In this document: positions 6,669-15,775 of the stretch, one piece after another
Layout of the letters: the number at the start of each line of letters is the position of its first letter
How positions within the stretch are numbered: the first letter of the stretch is position 1
Assembly (NCBI RefSeq): GCF_028745505.1
Contig: NZ_JAQZZL010000002.1
Coordinates: 2,108,001-2,172,000 of the forward strand
DNA length: 64,000 nt
DNA from: Lentisphaera marina
GTDB lineage: Bacteria; Verrucomicrobiota; Lentisphaeria; Lentisphaerales; Lentisphaeraceae
Reading direction: 5' to 3'
The notes under the pieces: model-generated
The model's input: only the letters and a program-made list of their open reading frames with translations
What the model was told of the DNA's origin: nothing
Database searches by the model: none
Made by a program: the position numbers and the translations under genes

Positions 6669-9614
6669 ATGAAACTAAATCGCCTCATCTCTCATGCTGT
6701 ACATAGCCTTATAATCAGCTCAATTTTCACTATAAATGCTAATGAAATCATCCAACTTAAGCCCGAAAATAGCCAAGTCGTCAATATTGGCCAAGGTTCA
6801 CTAGGCGTTGCGAACAAAGTATCTAAAGCCAACTTTGCTTATTGGACTAGTGAACAATCCTGGGCGAGCTGGAATTTTGCCGCTGATGAATCAGGTCTTT
6901 ATGAAGTCTGGTCAGAAATTTCTTCTACCGCAGTCAATTCAGGTTTCTTTTTAAACTATAACGATGAAAAAGTTAAAGTTGACATCAAAGGTTCAGGTTC
7001 CTACGATAATTACCAAAAGGTCAAGCTAGCTACGATTGAACTTAAAAAAGGTCGCAATACCATCACTTTAAATCCCCACAGGGATCAGTGGCAGCCTCTT
7101 AATATTCGCGAGCTACAAATCAAAAAAATCAGCGAGCTACCTACAAATGAAAACTCTGCCACTATTCAAACGACGCAGGCACCTGAATATATTCTAAAAA
7201 GCGAAAGAGCTGCCGACTGGAAAACTGGCCCTTTTAAAGGAGAGGAATTTAAAGATCATTGGCGTGATGCATACCCCATTGGTAGCGGTCGCTTGGGTGG
7301 CATGGTTTACGGAGATGTAGAAGAAGCTCGCTTTATGCTTCAGGATGCTCGCCATTGGTATAATCATAAGAGTCCAAACACCCTTCCAGACCTATCTACT
7401 AATCTTAAGGTGCTGCGTAAACTTCAAAATGAAGGAAAATTCGTAGAAGCCAACTTACTTTACAGAAATGCCTTCAAGGGTAAAAACTATGGTGGCAATA
7501 TTGGCTCTCCCCTTGTCATTGGTGATTTAGTCATAAAGTCAAAGCAAAAGGATGTGAGCCAATATCAGCGTTCACTCAATTTAAAAAAATCAGAAACGAA
7601 TACTCAGTGGTCAAGTGCGGGGACCAATTATTCACGTCAAGCCTTCATTTCTAGGGTGGGCAAGACCAAGGATATTATGTTCGTTCAAATCAATGCTGAT
7701 AGAAAGAAAAAACTAGATTTATCTATTCACTTGGGCTTACACAATCCAGAAAAAGCCCGTGGAAGTCGACCCAAAGCTTTTCATCCTCAAGTAGATGTCG
7801 ATTTTGCTGGCCATCTTCAATACCGTGCGACTAATCCCAACACTACTTCTGCTTTAAAAGATTTTGGGGCGGTTGCTAGAGTTATATCTCACGATGGGAC
7901 ACTCGTCGATGGGATCGATCATGTCAAAATTCAAAAGGCTAGTCGAGTTCTCCTCGCTGTGAAAACCTACAATTCGGCCGATGCCGACGAAGCGATTGAT
8001 CGCCTGACTAGAGAACTCTATAATCTAAAAGGTAGCTACCAAGATTTTTTAAAGCCTCATTTGAAAGCACACCAAGCGCTCTTTAATTCAGCTTCATTAA
8101 ATTTAAATGCTGCTAAAAATAGTCGTGCCAAGACTAATGAAGAATTAATTAGCAAGGCAAGAAAACTAGATTTGGATAAAGCCTTTGTTGAACGTTTGTG
8201 GGCCATGGGTCGCTACCTCTCTATCGTTGGCTCGAGAAAAGGTGGACATCCAGTGCACCTAACTGGTCTTTGGAATGGCGATTATAATCCCACTTGGGCA
8301 ATCCATTTAATGAATATCAATATGCCGATGATTCATTGGCACTTGATGGACGGCAACTTATCTGAACTTATGCTGCCATTCTTCGACATGTTCGATCGTC
8401 AACTCTCGGCTTCCAGAGAAAATGCCAAAAAACTTTACGGCCTTGATGGCATCTATATCAACCCACTTTTAGGCAATAATGAAGATGGTTTAGTGAAAGT
8501 TATTTCGCCTCACTTGCTTCATATGATTGGCAATAATGCTTGGGTAGCACAGCACTACTGGGATTACTACACCTTCACTATGGACAAGAAATTCCTCGCT
8601 GAACGCGCCGTCCCCCTCATGCAAGAAGCCGCGGTATTTTACGAAGCTTTTCTAGTTAAAAATGAAGATGGTTTTTACGATATTTCTCCTTCTAATTCAC
8701 CAGAAAATTCGCCTCTCAATGCCGAAGGACATCGATTATTCCCCAATCGCCATATTGATACTCATAAAAACTCAACTTGGGAATATGCCGCAATTCGCGA
8801 AATGTTTACAAACTTAATTGAAGCCTCTAGAACTTTAAATATTAATAGTAACAAGATTCCACAATGGGAAGAACTCATCTCTAAGTTACGTCCTTACGAA
8901 ATGAACGCTCAGGGTGGTATCCGTGAATGGCTAGTCGATGGCTTTTATGATAACCCTGCTCACCGTCACTTAACTCACCTCTACCCGATCATGCCTGGTT
9001 ATGAAATCAACCAAGAGGATACTGACCCCAAACTCTTTAAAGCCTTTGTTCAAAGCTCTCGCAATCGCCTCGATGCCGGGCTCGCAGCCCAATCTGCTTG
9101 GTCACTATTAAATAATGCCAATGTACTCGCACGTGGTGGCGACGCTGAAAAAGCTTATCAAGCCCTTAAATGGTTAGCTGGTAGTTCGGTGCTAGAAAAT
9201 TTATTAACGACTCATAATGATTGGCGTGAGAGTGGTTTTACCATGAACCAAGCCCCTATCTTCCAAATTGAATCCAATATGGGTTGGGTTTCTGCCGTTC
9301 AAGAAATGATTTTCACTTCACGTCCTGGAGTGCTCAAACTCCTTCCCGCTCTGCCCAAGGAATGGCCCTCAGGAGAAATACAGGGCATGCAAGCCCGAGG
9401 TGCAGTTCATATCAAACATATGGCTTGGTCTAATGATGGCCATTCTGTAAAGGTCGAACTTCAGAGCCAGCATGCCCAAAAGCTTGCAGTGATCATGACT
9501 AAAAATATCAAATCTTTAAAGCTCAATGGAAAAGCTTACTCTTTTGCCAAAAACAAAATTTCTATCAATCTGAAACCTGGGCAAGTATATTCATTAGAAC
9601 TCATACTACAATAA
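6669..9614 (+). CDS. GH95 family alpha-L-fucosidase (or alpha-L-galactosidase), exported
   Basis: A 981-residue exported glycoside hydrolase with a signal peptide at ~1-25. Residues ~30-150 look like a beta-sandwich carbohydrate-binding domain, and the rest is the GH95 catalytic region, beginning with DAYPIGSGRLGGMVYGD. Recognised motifs are WNGDYNPTW, the paired Asn of NIN (N549, N551), the acid-type Glu in SPEN (E679), HLTHLYPIMPG, and FQIESN (E868). Most relatives have FQIDGN at the last site, so an Asp-to-Glu change may have occurred at a catalytic position. GH95 enzymes cleave terminal alpha-1,2-fucose or L-galactose residues by inversion. The gene lies between a pseudopilin and a sulfatase, and L-fuconate dehydratase is encoded 16 kb away, which supports fucose release from sulfated fucans. 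The ribosome binding site is AAGGA, 6 nt before the ATG. Confidence 0.9.
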   Translation: MKLNRLISHAVHSLIISSIFTINANEIIQLKPENSQVVNIGQGSLGVANKVSKANFAYWTSEQSWASWNFAADESGLYEVWSEISSTAVNSGFFLNYNDEKVKVDIKGSGSYDNYQKVKLATIELKKGRNTITLNPHRDQWQPLNIRELQIKKISELPTNENSATIQTTQAPEYILKSERAADWKTGPFKGEEFKDHWRDAYPIGSGRLGGMVYGDVEEARFMLQDARHWYNHKSPNTLPDLSTNLKVLRKLQNEGKFVEANLLYRNAFKGKNYGGNIGSPLVIGDLVIKSKQKDVSQYQRSLNLKKSETNTQWSSAGTNYSRQAFISRVGKTKDIMFVQINADRKKKLDLSIHLGLHNPEKARGSRPKAFHPQVDVDFAGHLQYRATNPNTTSALKDFGAVARVISHDGTLVDGIDHVKIQKASRVLLAVKTYNSADADEAIDRLTRELYNLKGSYQDFLKPHLKAHQALFNSASLNLNAAKNSRAKTNEELISKARKLDLDKAFVERLWAMGRYLSIVGSRKGGHPVHLTGLWNGDYNPTWAIHLMNINMPMIHWHLMDGNLSELMLPFFDMFDRQLSASRENAKKLYGLDGIYINPLLGNNEDGLVKVISPHLLHMIGNNAWVAQHYWDYYTFTMDKKFLAERAVPLMQEAAVFYEAFLVKNEDGFYDISPSNSPENSPLNAEGHRLFPNRHIDTHKNSTWEYAAIREMFTNLIEASRTLNINSNKIPQWEELISKLRPYEMNAQGGIREWLVDGFYDNPAHRHLTHLYPIMPGYEINQEDTDPKLFKAFVQSSRNRLDAGLAAQSAWSLLNNANVLARGGDAEKAYQALKWLAGSSVLENLLTTHNDWRESGFTMNQAPIFQIESNMGWVSAVQEMIFTSRPGVLKLLPALPKEWPSGEIQGMQARGAVHIKHMAWSNDGHSVKVELQSQHAQKLAVIMTKNIKSLKLNGKAYSFAKNKISINLKPGQVYSLELILQ

Positions 9615-9647
9615 TGAATACCACTAACCTTTTTACTTAAAAAACTT

Positions 9648-11015
9648 ATGAAAGCTATTTTTCTACTACTATTTTTTGCCAGTTCAAATTGGCTTATGGC
9701 CAACAAGAAACCGAATATCATTCTCATCTTAGCGGATGATTTGGGTTACCAAGATCTCGGCCATATGGGTGCTAAAGATATTACAACTCCGCATATCGAT
9801 GCCCTAGCAAAATCTGGTATGGTTTTTACTCAAGCCTATCAATCTGCCTCCGTTTGTGGCCCCGCTCGTGCGGGACTTCTCACGGGGCGCTATCAGCAGA
9901 TATTTGGTTCGGGTGAAAATCCTCCTGAAACGGGAGAACTAAGTCAGCGCTTCCCAGATGCTGGCATACCTTTGGACGAACAAATGATCTTCGAACTCCT
10001 TAAACCTGCTTCGTATCGTACGGGAGTTATTGGTAAATGGCATATGGGTTTGAGTCATGAGCAACGCCCGAGCCAAAGATCGGTTGATTATTTTTATGGC
10101 TTCTTAAACGGAGCGCACTCCTACCGAGAAGCCAAAATGAACATGCAAGGCCCACCCATGACATGGCCGATATTTCGCAATAATGACGCGGTCGAATTCT
10201 CTGGATATACGACTGAGGTATTCAATGATGAAGGGGTGAATTTTATTAAACGCAATAAGCAAAACCCCTTCTTTCTCTACATGTCTTATAATTCCGTTCA
10301 CGGCCCATGGGAAGCTCAACCCAAGGACTTGGAACGTTCAGCACATATTAAAAAGAAATGGCGAAGAATTTACAGTGCTATGCTCATTTCCATGGATGAT
10401 GGTGTCGGCCGTATCGTCCAAACGCTAAAAGATGAAGGGATTTATGATGATACGATAATCATTTTCATGAGTGATAATGGCGCCCCAAATAAATTAAACG
10501 AAGCCACTCGAGAAAATGATTATCTCGCTTCTAATGGTCCACTTAAAGGACGTAAAGGCGATACTTATGAAGGAGGAATTCGAGTTCCTTGCATCATAAC
10601 TTGGCCTAAAGAAATTAAAGAACAAAGCACTTATAAGTATCCCGTCAGCGGCTTGGACATAGTACCGACCCTATTACATGTGAGCCAAGCAGCACCCGCT
10701 AAAAAGCAACTCAGTGGAGTTAACCTCATGCCTTATATTACAGGAGAAAATAAAGCCAGACCTCATGAAGTTCTTTACTGGCGCCGTGACGATGATTATG
10801 CCATTCGCAAAAAGGATTGGAAACTAACATGGAATGATCACAATGGCCCTCGTGTCCCCATGCTTTTTAATTTGGCAAATGACCCCAATGAAGAACAAAA
10901 CCTCATTAAGCAATTTCCTGAAATAGCCAATAAACTTCAAAAAGAATTCGATCAATGGGATAGTCGTCTCCCCGATAATAAGTGGTGGGGTGGCCCAAGT
11001 AACCGCAAGCGCTAA
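9648..11015 (+). CDS. Sulfatase, formylglycine Cys type
   Basis: A 455-residue exported sulfatase with a signal peptide (MKAIFLLLFFASSNWLMA). The metal-binding NIILILADDLG follows, then the maturation motif CGPARAGLLTGR with Cys 70 as the formylglycine precursor. Later motifs are GVIGKWHMG, TIIIFMSDNGAP and GPLKGRKGDTYEGGIRVP, all typical of arylsulfatase A-like enzymes. It should remove sulfate esters from polysaccharide outside the cytoplasm. It lies 33 bp behind the GH95 gene in the same operon, so the likely substrate is a sulfated fucose-containing glycan; the exact linkage cannot be read from sequence. No sulfatase-maturing enzyme is encoded in the window. Confidence 0.92.
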   Translation: MKAIFLLLFFASSNWLMANKKPNIILILADDLGYQDLGHMGAKDITTPHIDALAKSGMVFTQAYQSASVCGPARAGLLTGRYQQIFGSGENPPETGELSQRFPDAGIPLDEQMIFELLKPASYRTGVIGKWHMGLSHEQRPSQRSVDYFYGFLNGAHSYREAKMNMQGPPMTWPIFRNNDAVEFSGYTTEVFNDEGVNFIKRNKQNPFFLYMSYNSVHGPWEAQPKDLERSAHIKKKWRRIYSAMLISMDDGVGRIVQTLKDEGIYDDTIIIFMSDNGAPNKLNEATRENDYLASNGPLKGRKGDTYEGGIRVPCIITWPKEIKEQSTYKYPVSGLDIVPTLLHVSQAAPAKKQLSGVNLMPYITGENKARPHEVLYWRRDDDYAIRKKDWKLTWNDHNGPRVPMLFNLANDPNEEQNLIKQFPEIANKLQKEFDQWDSRLPDNKWWGGPSNRKR

Positions 11016-11114
11016 GAAACTTGTGATTAATTATAGTTAAAAATAACTTTACTCTTCCACTAATACCTTTCAGCGTTTAAAATCATATCAAGCCAAATTT
11101 GATTTAGATAAGGG

Positions 11115-11126
11115 GCTCAATTGAGC
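11115..11126. promoter_or_regulatory. 12-bp palindrome in the kinase leader
   Basis: GCTCAATTGAGC is a perfect palindrome ending 8 nt before the ATG of the kinase gene and directly following an AGGGG sequence. It could be an operator or a small hairpin affecting ribosome access. Confidence 0.35.
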
Positions 11127-11134
11127 TGAAATTT

Positions 11135-13105
11135 ATGCCAAAAAAAATCAGTAATGAAGAATTTTTCCAAGATTTCATCCAAGTCGATGACTTCTTAAAT
11201 GATGATAATTCTGCTGATCAATTTTGCCCCATTTTACAAAGCATCCAAAAATGTACTCAACGCTACGAACAAGCCCAAGACCTTGATCGCGGTGGATCAA
11301 AAAAAATCATCAAAGTTCACGATGCCATGACTTCGCGCCAAATTGCTTTGGCGGAACTCATTGATCAAGATCAGCCCGAGCGTTCCGAGCGTTTTTTTAG
11401 CGAAGTCTTTCTCACCGCATCCTTGGAACATCCAAATATTATTCCCATATATGATGCGGGCTTAAATGAGCAAGGCCAACCCTATTTCACCATGAAATTG
11501 GTAGAGGGAGAAAACCTAGAAAAACTTATTAAAGATGGTCCCAAAGATTTTTCACTGCAACAAGCCATCGATATTTTCCTCAAGATATGCGATGCCATCG
11601 AGTACGCTCACTCAAAAAACATCATTCATCTCGATATCAAACCCGCCAATATTCGCATGGGAAAATACGGTGAAGTCTTGGTCTGTGACTGGGGCATCGC
11701 CAAAATTTTTACTGACGATGATGCCCACGAAGAAGCGCAAAACTTTGAGCTTGATCCAAATATTATTAATGACGTCACTTTAGATGGTTTTATTAAGGGC
11801 TCTCCAGGCTACCTTGCTCCAGAACAAATTGACCCCTCATATGGTGTGAAAGATTATCAGAGCGATATTTATGCCCTTGGTGGGGTTCTCTATTTTCTCC
11901 TTTCTTTCCGCCCTCCACACGCACATGAGGATCTTCAGGAATGTATTCATCAGACCCTCAATGAACCCATAACTGAACTTAGCGAACTACGCAATCCTCA
12001 TTTTAAAATTCCTTCCAGCCTAGCCGCCGTCGCCATAAAAGCATTAAATAAAAACAAAGCTCTACGCTACGAATCTGTACAAGAACTCCGAAGTGATATC
12101 CTCAAATGGCGTGAGGGCTTTGCAACAGAGGCGGAAAATGCCGGCTTCTGGGTCCTCAGTAGTTTACTATTTAAACGACACAAAGTTTTGAGTGGTCTCA
12201 CGCTCTCATTTTTCTTTGTATGCCTCACTTTTATCTACCAACTCAAAGTCAGCGAAAGCCGTGCACTTAAGCAAAAACAATTGGCAGAATCAAATGCACT
12301 ACTGGCTCAACAAAATGAAGATAAAGCCATACGAGCTTTAACACTGTATAAACAGGAAAAGGAAGTCGCTTTCATCGCCAGTATTGAAGCTGCCCCGGCG
12401 CTTTATGAAAAAGCTCTGAAGATGATGAGAACTGGAGAATTTAATAAATCACTCAAACAACTTTTATTAACCATCAAAAGAGACAAGAACTATACCCCCG
12501 CTAAAGTTTCACTTGCAGAACTCTATTTTATTAAACAGCAATTCAAAAAGTCTTATGACTACATTGAGGAGCAAAATCTCGAACCCTACACGAGTCATTT
12601 TTTTAAGACTCTAGAAAAATTTAAAGATAGTAAACCTCTCAATGAACAAAGTTTATTTGCACTTACAAAGGATCTGAAGCACATCGAGCTCGAGCAAATG
12701 CTTTGTCTCTATTATATCCAAAACTCAAAGTCAGATCAGTTCAAGATCACCATCTTGAAGCGACTACTAAAGCGTTCAAATACTCAAATCGATACTTCCA
12801 AAATCATGATTGAATTAATCAATGGTGAATTCAATATTGACCTTTCAAACATCAAGGACTTTCGTTATCTCATTGCTTTAAATGGTCTCAATATTAATAA
12901 ACTCAAACTAAAAAACACTATGCTCATTCACTCTAGTGAATTTAAGTTTATTAGAGCTAAAGAAATCAATTTAGAAAATACAAATATCGATTTGTTCCAC
13001 GATATTTTATACCTCCCAAAGCTGAAAAAAGTCATTCTCTCAAAGGGGGCTTATAACTACTTAAATTACGCGGATTTCTCTCATTTAATTATTGAGTTTA
13101 AATAA
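11135..13105 (+). CDS. Membrane Ser/Thr protein kinase with WNK-like lysine placement and repeat C-terminus
   Basis: A 656-residue protein. The kinase domain spans about residues 45-330: glycine loop DRGGSKKIIKVHD, alpha-C Glu 90, catalytic loop HLDIKPAN (Asp 167), DWG in place of DFG (185-187), and APE at 228-230. The usual VAIK lysine is Ala 73 (IALAEL). A lysine at 56 in the glycine loop matches the relocated lysine of WNK kinases. One membrane span follows (about 350-369), then a coiled stretch, a TPR-like region (~415-480) and a C-terminal repeat region with LRR flavour (about 570-656). The substrate is unknown. It converges on an ECF-like sigma gene with 15 bp between stops. An equivalent kinase lies at 39696-41675. 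Confidence 0.88.
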   Translation: MPKKISNEEFFQDFIQVDDFLNDDNSADQFCPILQSIQKCTQRYEQAQDLDRGGSKKIIKVHDAMTSRQIALAELIDQDQPERSERFFSEVFLTASLEHPNIIPIYDAGLNEQGQPYFTMKLVEGENLEKLIKDGPKDFSLQQAIDIFLKICDAIEYAHSKNIIHLDIKPANIRMGKYGEVLVCDWGIAKIFTDDDAHEEAQNFELDPNIINDVTLDGFIKGSPGYLAPEQIDPSYGVKDYQSDIYALGGVLYFLLSFRPPHAHEDLQECIHQTLNEPITELSELRNPHFKIPSSLAAVAIKALNKNKALRYESVQELRSDILKWREGFATEAENAGFWVLSSLLFKRHKVLSGLTLSFFFVCLTFIYQLKVSESRALKQKQLAESNALLAQQNEDKAIRALTLYKQEKEVAFIASIEAAPALYEKALKMMRTGEFNKSLKQLLLTIKRDKNYTPAKVSLAELYFIKQQFKKSYDYIEEQNLEPYTSHFFKTLEKFKDSKPLNEQSLFALTKDLKHIELEQMLCLYYIQNSKSDQFKITILKRLLKRSNTQIDTSKIMIELINGEFNIDLSNIKDFRYLIALNGLNINKLKLKNTMLIHSSEFKFIRAKEINLENTNIDLFHDILYLPKLKKVILSKGAYNYLNYADFSHLIIEFK

Positions 13106-13120
13106 GCTATAATTAGCTAC

Positions 13121-13723
13121 TTAACTTAATTCTTGACTTAAACGGTTCACTTCTTCTTTGAGTTTAGCGGTCATACGCTTTTGGTAAACATATACAGAGT
13201 TTAACTGCAAGCCCATTTCCTCACTGATCACTTTATGAGTTTTTCCCTTCTGCAATTCTAAAAAAACATTCGACATTTTTTCAGAAACCTTAGTCTTTAA
13301 ATTCTGCAAAGCCATATTGACCAAGTAATTCTCCCACTCTCTTTCTGCCAATGCTTCAAACTCAGGCTCACTATCCTCACGATAGTATGCCCAATGTTCA
13401 CTGTCGTAGGCTTTTTCTAGCCTGTTTTCGCGCCGTTGAATGACACGAAAGTGATCCATGACTGTGTTCCTAGTTACCTGACATAACCAACTGCGAAAAC
13501 GCTTATTTTGATCGACTTTAAACTCCGGGAGTTTCTTCCATAACTTCACCATAACTTGTTGTACAAGTTCTTGTGCTTCATGATGATCCAAGTTTGTCCT
13601 ACGGCAAATTAAGTAGATATATTTTTCGTAATAATAAACAAAATCTTCCCAAGCTTTATCATCGTGGCGATCACAGATTTTCTGAAGTAAAGTATGACGG
13701 GTTTGAAGTGGTTCTTGACTCAT
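13121..13723 (-). CDS. ECF-like RNA polymerase sigma factor
   Basis: A 200-residue sigma-70 family protein. Region 2 reads HHEAQELVQQVMVKLWKKLPEFKVDQNKRFRSWLCQVTRNTVMDHFR in outline (~50-95), with the typical ELVQ-VM--LW core and the RSWL---TRN segment. Region 4 helix-turn-helix lies at about 155-195 (HKVISEEMGLQLNSVYVYQKR). The 60-residue linker between regions 2 and 4 is acidic and longer than in classic ECF factors. An AAGGAA ribosome binding site precedes the ATG. The convergent arrangement with the kinase is repeated at 39092-41675, suggesting a conserved kinase/sigma regulatory pair, although no phosphorylation link is shown by sequence. No anti-sigma gene is adjacent. Confidence 0.9.
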   Translation of the reverse strand: MSQEPLQTRHTLLQKICDRHDDKAWEDFVYYYEKYIYLICRRTNLDHHEAQELVQQVMVKLWKKLPEFKVDQNKRFRSWLCQVTRNTVMDHFRVIQRRENRLEKAYDSEHWAYYREDSEPEFEALAEREWENYLVNMALQNLKTKVSEKMSNVFLELQKGKTHKVISEEMGLQLNSVYVYQKRMTAKLKEEVNRLSQELS

Positions 13724-13869
13724 AAGATTTCCTTGCTGATTCTAAAACCCTAAAACCTCTAAACTCTTTTGTCAAATCATAAATTTTTCCATCTTACTCT
13801 CACTAAGCTGTCAAAAACATGACTCGTACTTACGTACCTAGAGTAAAATTAATTAGCCATAAAAAAATT

Positions 13870-15603
13870 ATGAAAACTCTTTCACTATTCATTTCTATCC
13901 TTTTGATTTTGCTTTCAACGCAAGCACAATCCCATTCTGACAAAGACCTACTCAAACGCTTACATGCCGACACTTGGAACTGCTTAGATAGTATGATAGA
14001 TCCCGGCACGGGTTTTCCCCAAGACACCCAATACCCCGGTGGCCATACCAACACCACTAATATTGGTCTTTACCTGGCCTCTCTCTGTGTCGCCGTTGAA
14101 ACCAATCTTACGACTCATGAACACGGTTTTCTACGCGCCGAAAGAATCCTCACTTCCCTAGAAAGTTTGGAACGCCTACATGGTTTTATCCCTCATATTT
14201 TAGATGTTCAACTCAAAAGTAAAAAAGCCACTGGCTACGTCGCCATCTCCGACTTTAACAAGCTCATTGTTGGCCTCATCATGACAAAGCAAATATGGCC
14301 CAAACTCAGCCCTCGTGTCGACAAGTTCATCAATGCTGTTCAATGGGAAAAGCTCTATCACAAAGAAACGGGGAATGTCAGCTGGGGTTATGATTTCGAC
14401 AAGGACATGCCTCTTGGCAATGGTCAACTATGGCTCACTGCGGATACGCGTTCTGCAGCTTTTCTGATGATTGCCACTGGTGCTGCTCCTCCCAGAATGT
14501 GGGCAGCGATGGATCGTAGCCCTCTCTATACACCCTATGGAAAAATTCTGCGAGGCTATGGTATGGGTGGTTTATTTATGATGGCCATGGATAGTATTTT
14601 TCTTGATGAATTAGCCACCGAAGTCGGTGAGTCATCGGGTAATTTTGCCTGGCAACAAATTCAATTCTCTAAAAAACGTGGCTATCCCTTCTGGGGATGG
14701 TCAAACTGCTACATGCCTGGTAAAGGTTACACCGAAGGAGGTCACTTATCTGAGCAAGTCATCACTCCACATGCTTTGGCATTAATGATTGATTTCTACC
14801 CACGACACGTCACCCAAGCTCTGCGTGGCTTAATAGACTCTGGCGGGAGCAAAGGACCTCACGATTTCGAAGACGTCAACTGGGGCTTACGCGATGCCTA
14901 TAACATGAAAACTAAGGAATGGGATCATCGTTATCTCTCACTCGATCAAGGTATGTTATTTCTCGCCCTCTCCAATCACCTGCACGATGGTTTAGTTAGA
15001 AAAATTTACAGTGCAGATCCACTCGTTCAGCATGGTCTCAAATTAATCGCCCCCTATACACAAACTAATAAGGGTTTAATTAATCTTTGGGCACAACGCG
15101 ATGCGCAAATCGATGCCCTATCAATAAATAAAAAATCAACCCAAAAAAGTTTGCATATAAAACCACTTCTCCCAAAACTTATAAATAATGCCCATATCAA
15201 AGCACAGACCAATGCTAATCAATCCATCTCAATTTCATTTGATAATAAAGCTAGCGAAGAACCACATCATGTCGCTTTAGAGCTCCCGCTCATTGATATT
15301 AGCGGCCTGAAATCTATGCAAGTTAATATAGACAAGATCGATTCTAGCAAGGATCAGCCTGGCTGGCTTAGACTCATGCTTATCGATGAATTCAATCAAA
15401 GCCGCTATGCTCACATTGAACTCAATAAAAGTCAGCTTTCTTATCAAATTAATTTAGAAACAATGCTCGGAATTCATATTAATGAGCACAAAATCAAATC
15501 CCTGCAGCTAGTATTTTGGTCTAAGCCTTGGTATTACCAAGACTTTAAAATGAAGGCCGATAAAGTTAGTCTTCAAATCAATAAAATTGATTTCCTTCAA
15601 TAG
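13870..15603 (+). CDS. Exported glycoamylase-like (PF10091-type) alpha/alpha-barrel protein
   Basis: I chose the ATG at 13870 because it begins a clear signal peptide (MKTLSLFISILLILLSTQAQS); an in-frame ATG at 13819 would add 17 hydrophilic residues. The 577-residue protein has an N-terminal helical barrel with SMIDPGTGFPQD, PFWGWSNCYMPG, GYTEGGHLSEQVITPHALALM, GLRDAYN and WDHRYLSLDQGMLF. This ordered set is characteristic of the glycoamylase-like/GH144-related family. Its C-terminal ~150 residues look like a separate beta-sandwich, possibly carbohydrate binding. The substrate is not predictable; related proteins act on beta-glucans or other oligosaccharides. It is divergent from the sigma gene, so control by that sigma factor is possible but unproven. 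Confidence 0.72.
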   Translation: MKTLSLFISILLILLSTQAQSHSDKDLLKRLHADTWNCLDSMIDPGTGFPQDTQYPGGHTNTTNIGLYLASLCVAVETNLTTHEHGFLRAERILTSLESLERLHGFIPHILDVQLKSKKATGYVAISDFNKLIVGLIMTKQIWPKLSPRVDKFINAVQWEKLYHKETGNVSWGYDFDKDMPLGNGQLWLTADTRSAAFLMIATGAAPPRMWAAMDRSPLYTPYGKILRGYGMGGLFMMAMDSIFLDELATEVGESSGNFAWQQIQFSKKRGYPFWGWSNCYMPGKGYTEGGHLSEQVITPHALALMIDFYPRHVTQALRGLIDSGGSKGPHDFEDVNWGLRDAYNMKTKEWDHRYLSLDQGMLFLALSNHLHDGLVRKIYSADPLVQHGLKLIAPYTQTNKGLINLWAQRDAQIDALSINKKSTQKSLHIKPLLPKLINNAHIKAQTNANQSISISFDNKASEEPHHVALELPLIDISGLKSMQVNIDKIDSSKDQPGWLRLMLIDEFNQSRYAHIELNKSQLSYQINLETMLGIHINEHKIKSLQLVFWSKPWYYQDFKMKADKVSLQINKIDFLQ

Positions 15604-15650
15604 CTACAACTCACCTGTGACAAGGAACGCTCTAGTCTTTTTTGTGCTGC

Positions 15651-15673
15651 AAAAACCATTCATCATGGTTTTT
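15651..15673. terminator. Bidirectional hairpin terminator
   Basis: AAAAACCAT (15651-15659) and ATGGTTTTT (15665-15673) form a perfect 9-bp stem with a 5-nt loop and a T-run at the end. It lies just after the glycoamylase-like gene, in a convergent intergenic region. Confidence 0.65.
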
Positions 15674-15725
15674 CCTTTCTTTGTGAATTTATCTCCTCTC
15701 AATATAATGGCTCGCACTAAAAAAA

Positions 15726-15751
15726 ATCGCAAGCCGATATCAGCCTGCGAT
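15726..15751 (-). terminator. Rho-independent terminator of the ThuA gene at 15776
   Basis: On the minus strand the sequence folds into a stem of about 10-12 bp (ATCGCAGGCTGA / TATCGGCTTGCGAT, two G-T wobbles), followed directly by a run of eight T. It lies 25 bp after the ThuA stop codon. Confidence 0.8.
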
Positions 15752-15775
15752 CTTACAGAAAATCTAGTGTGGAAC

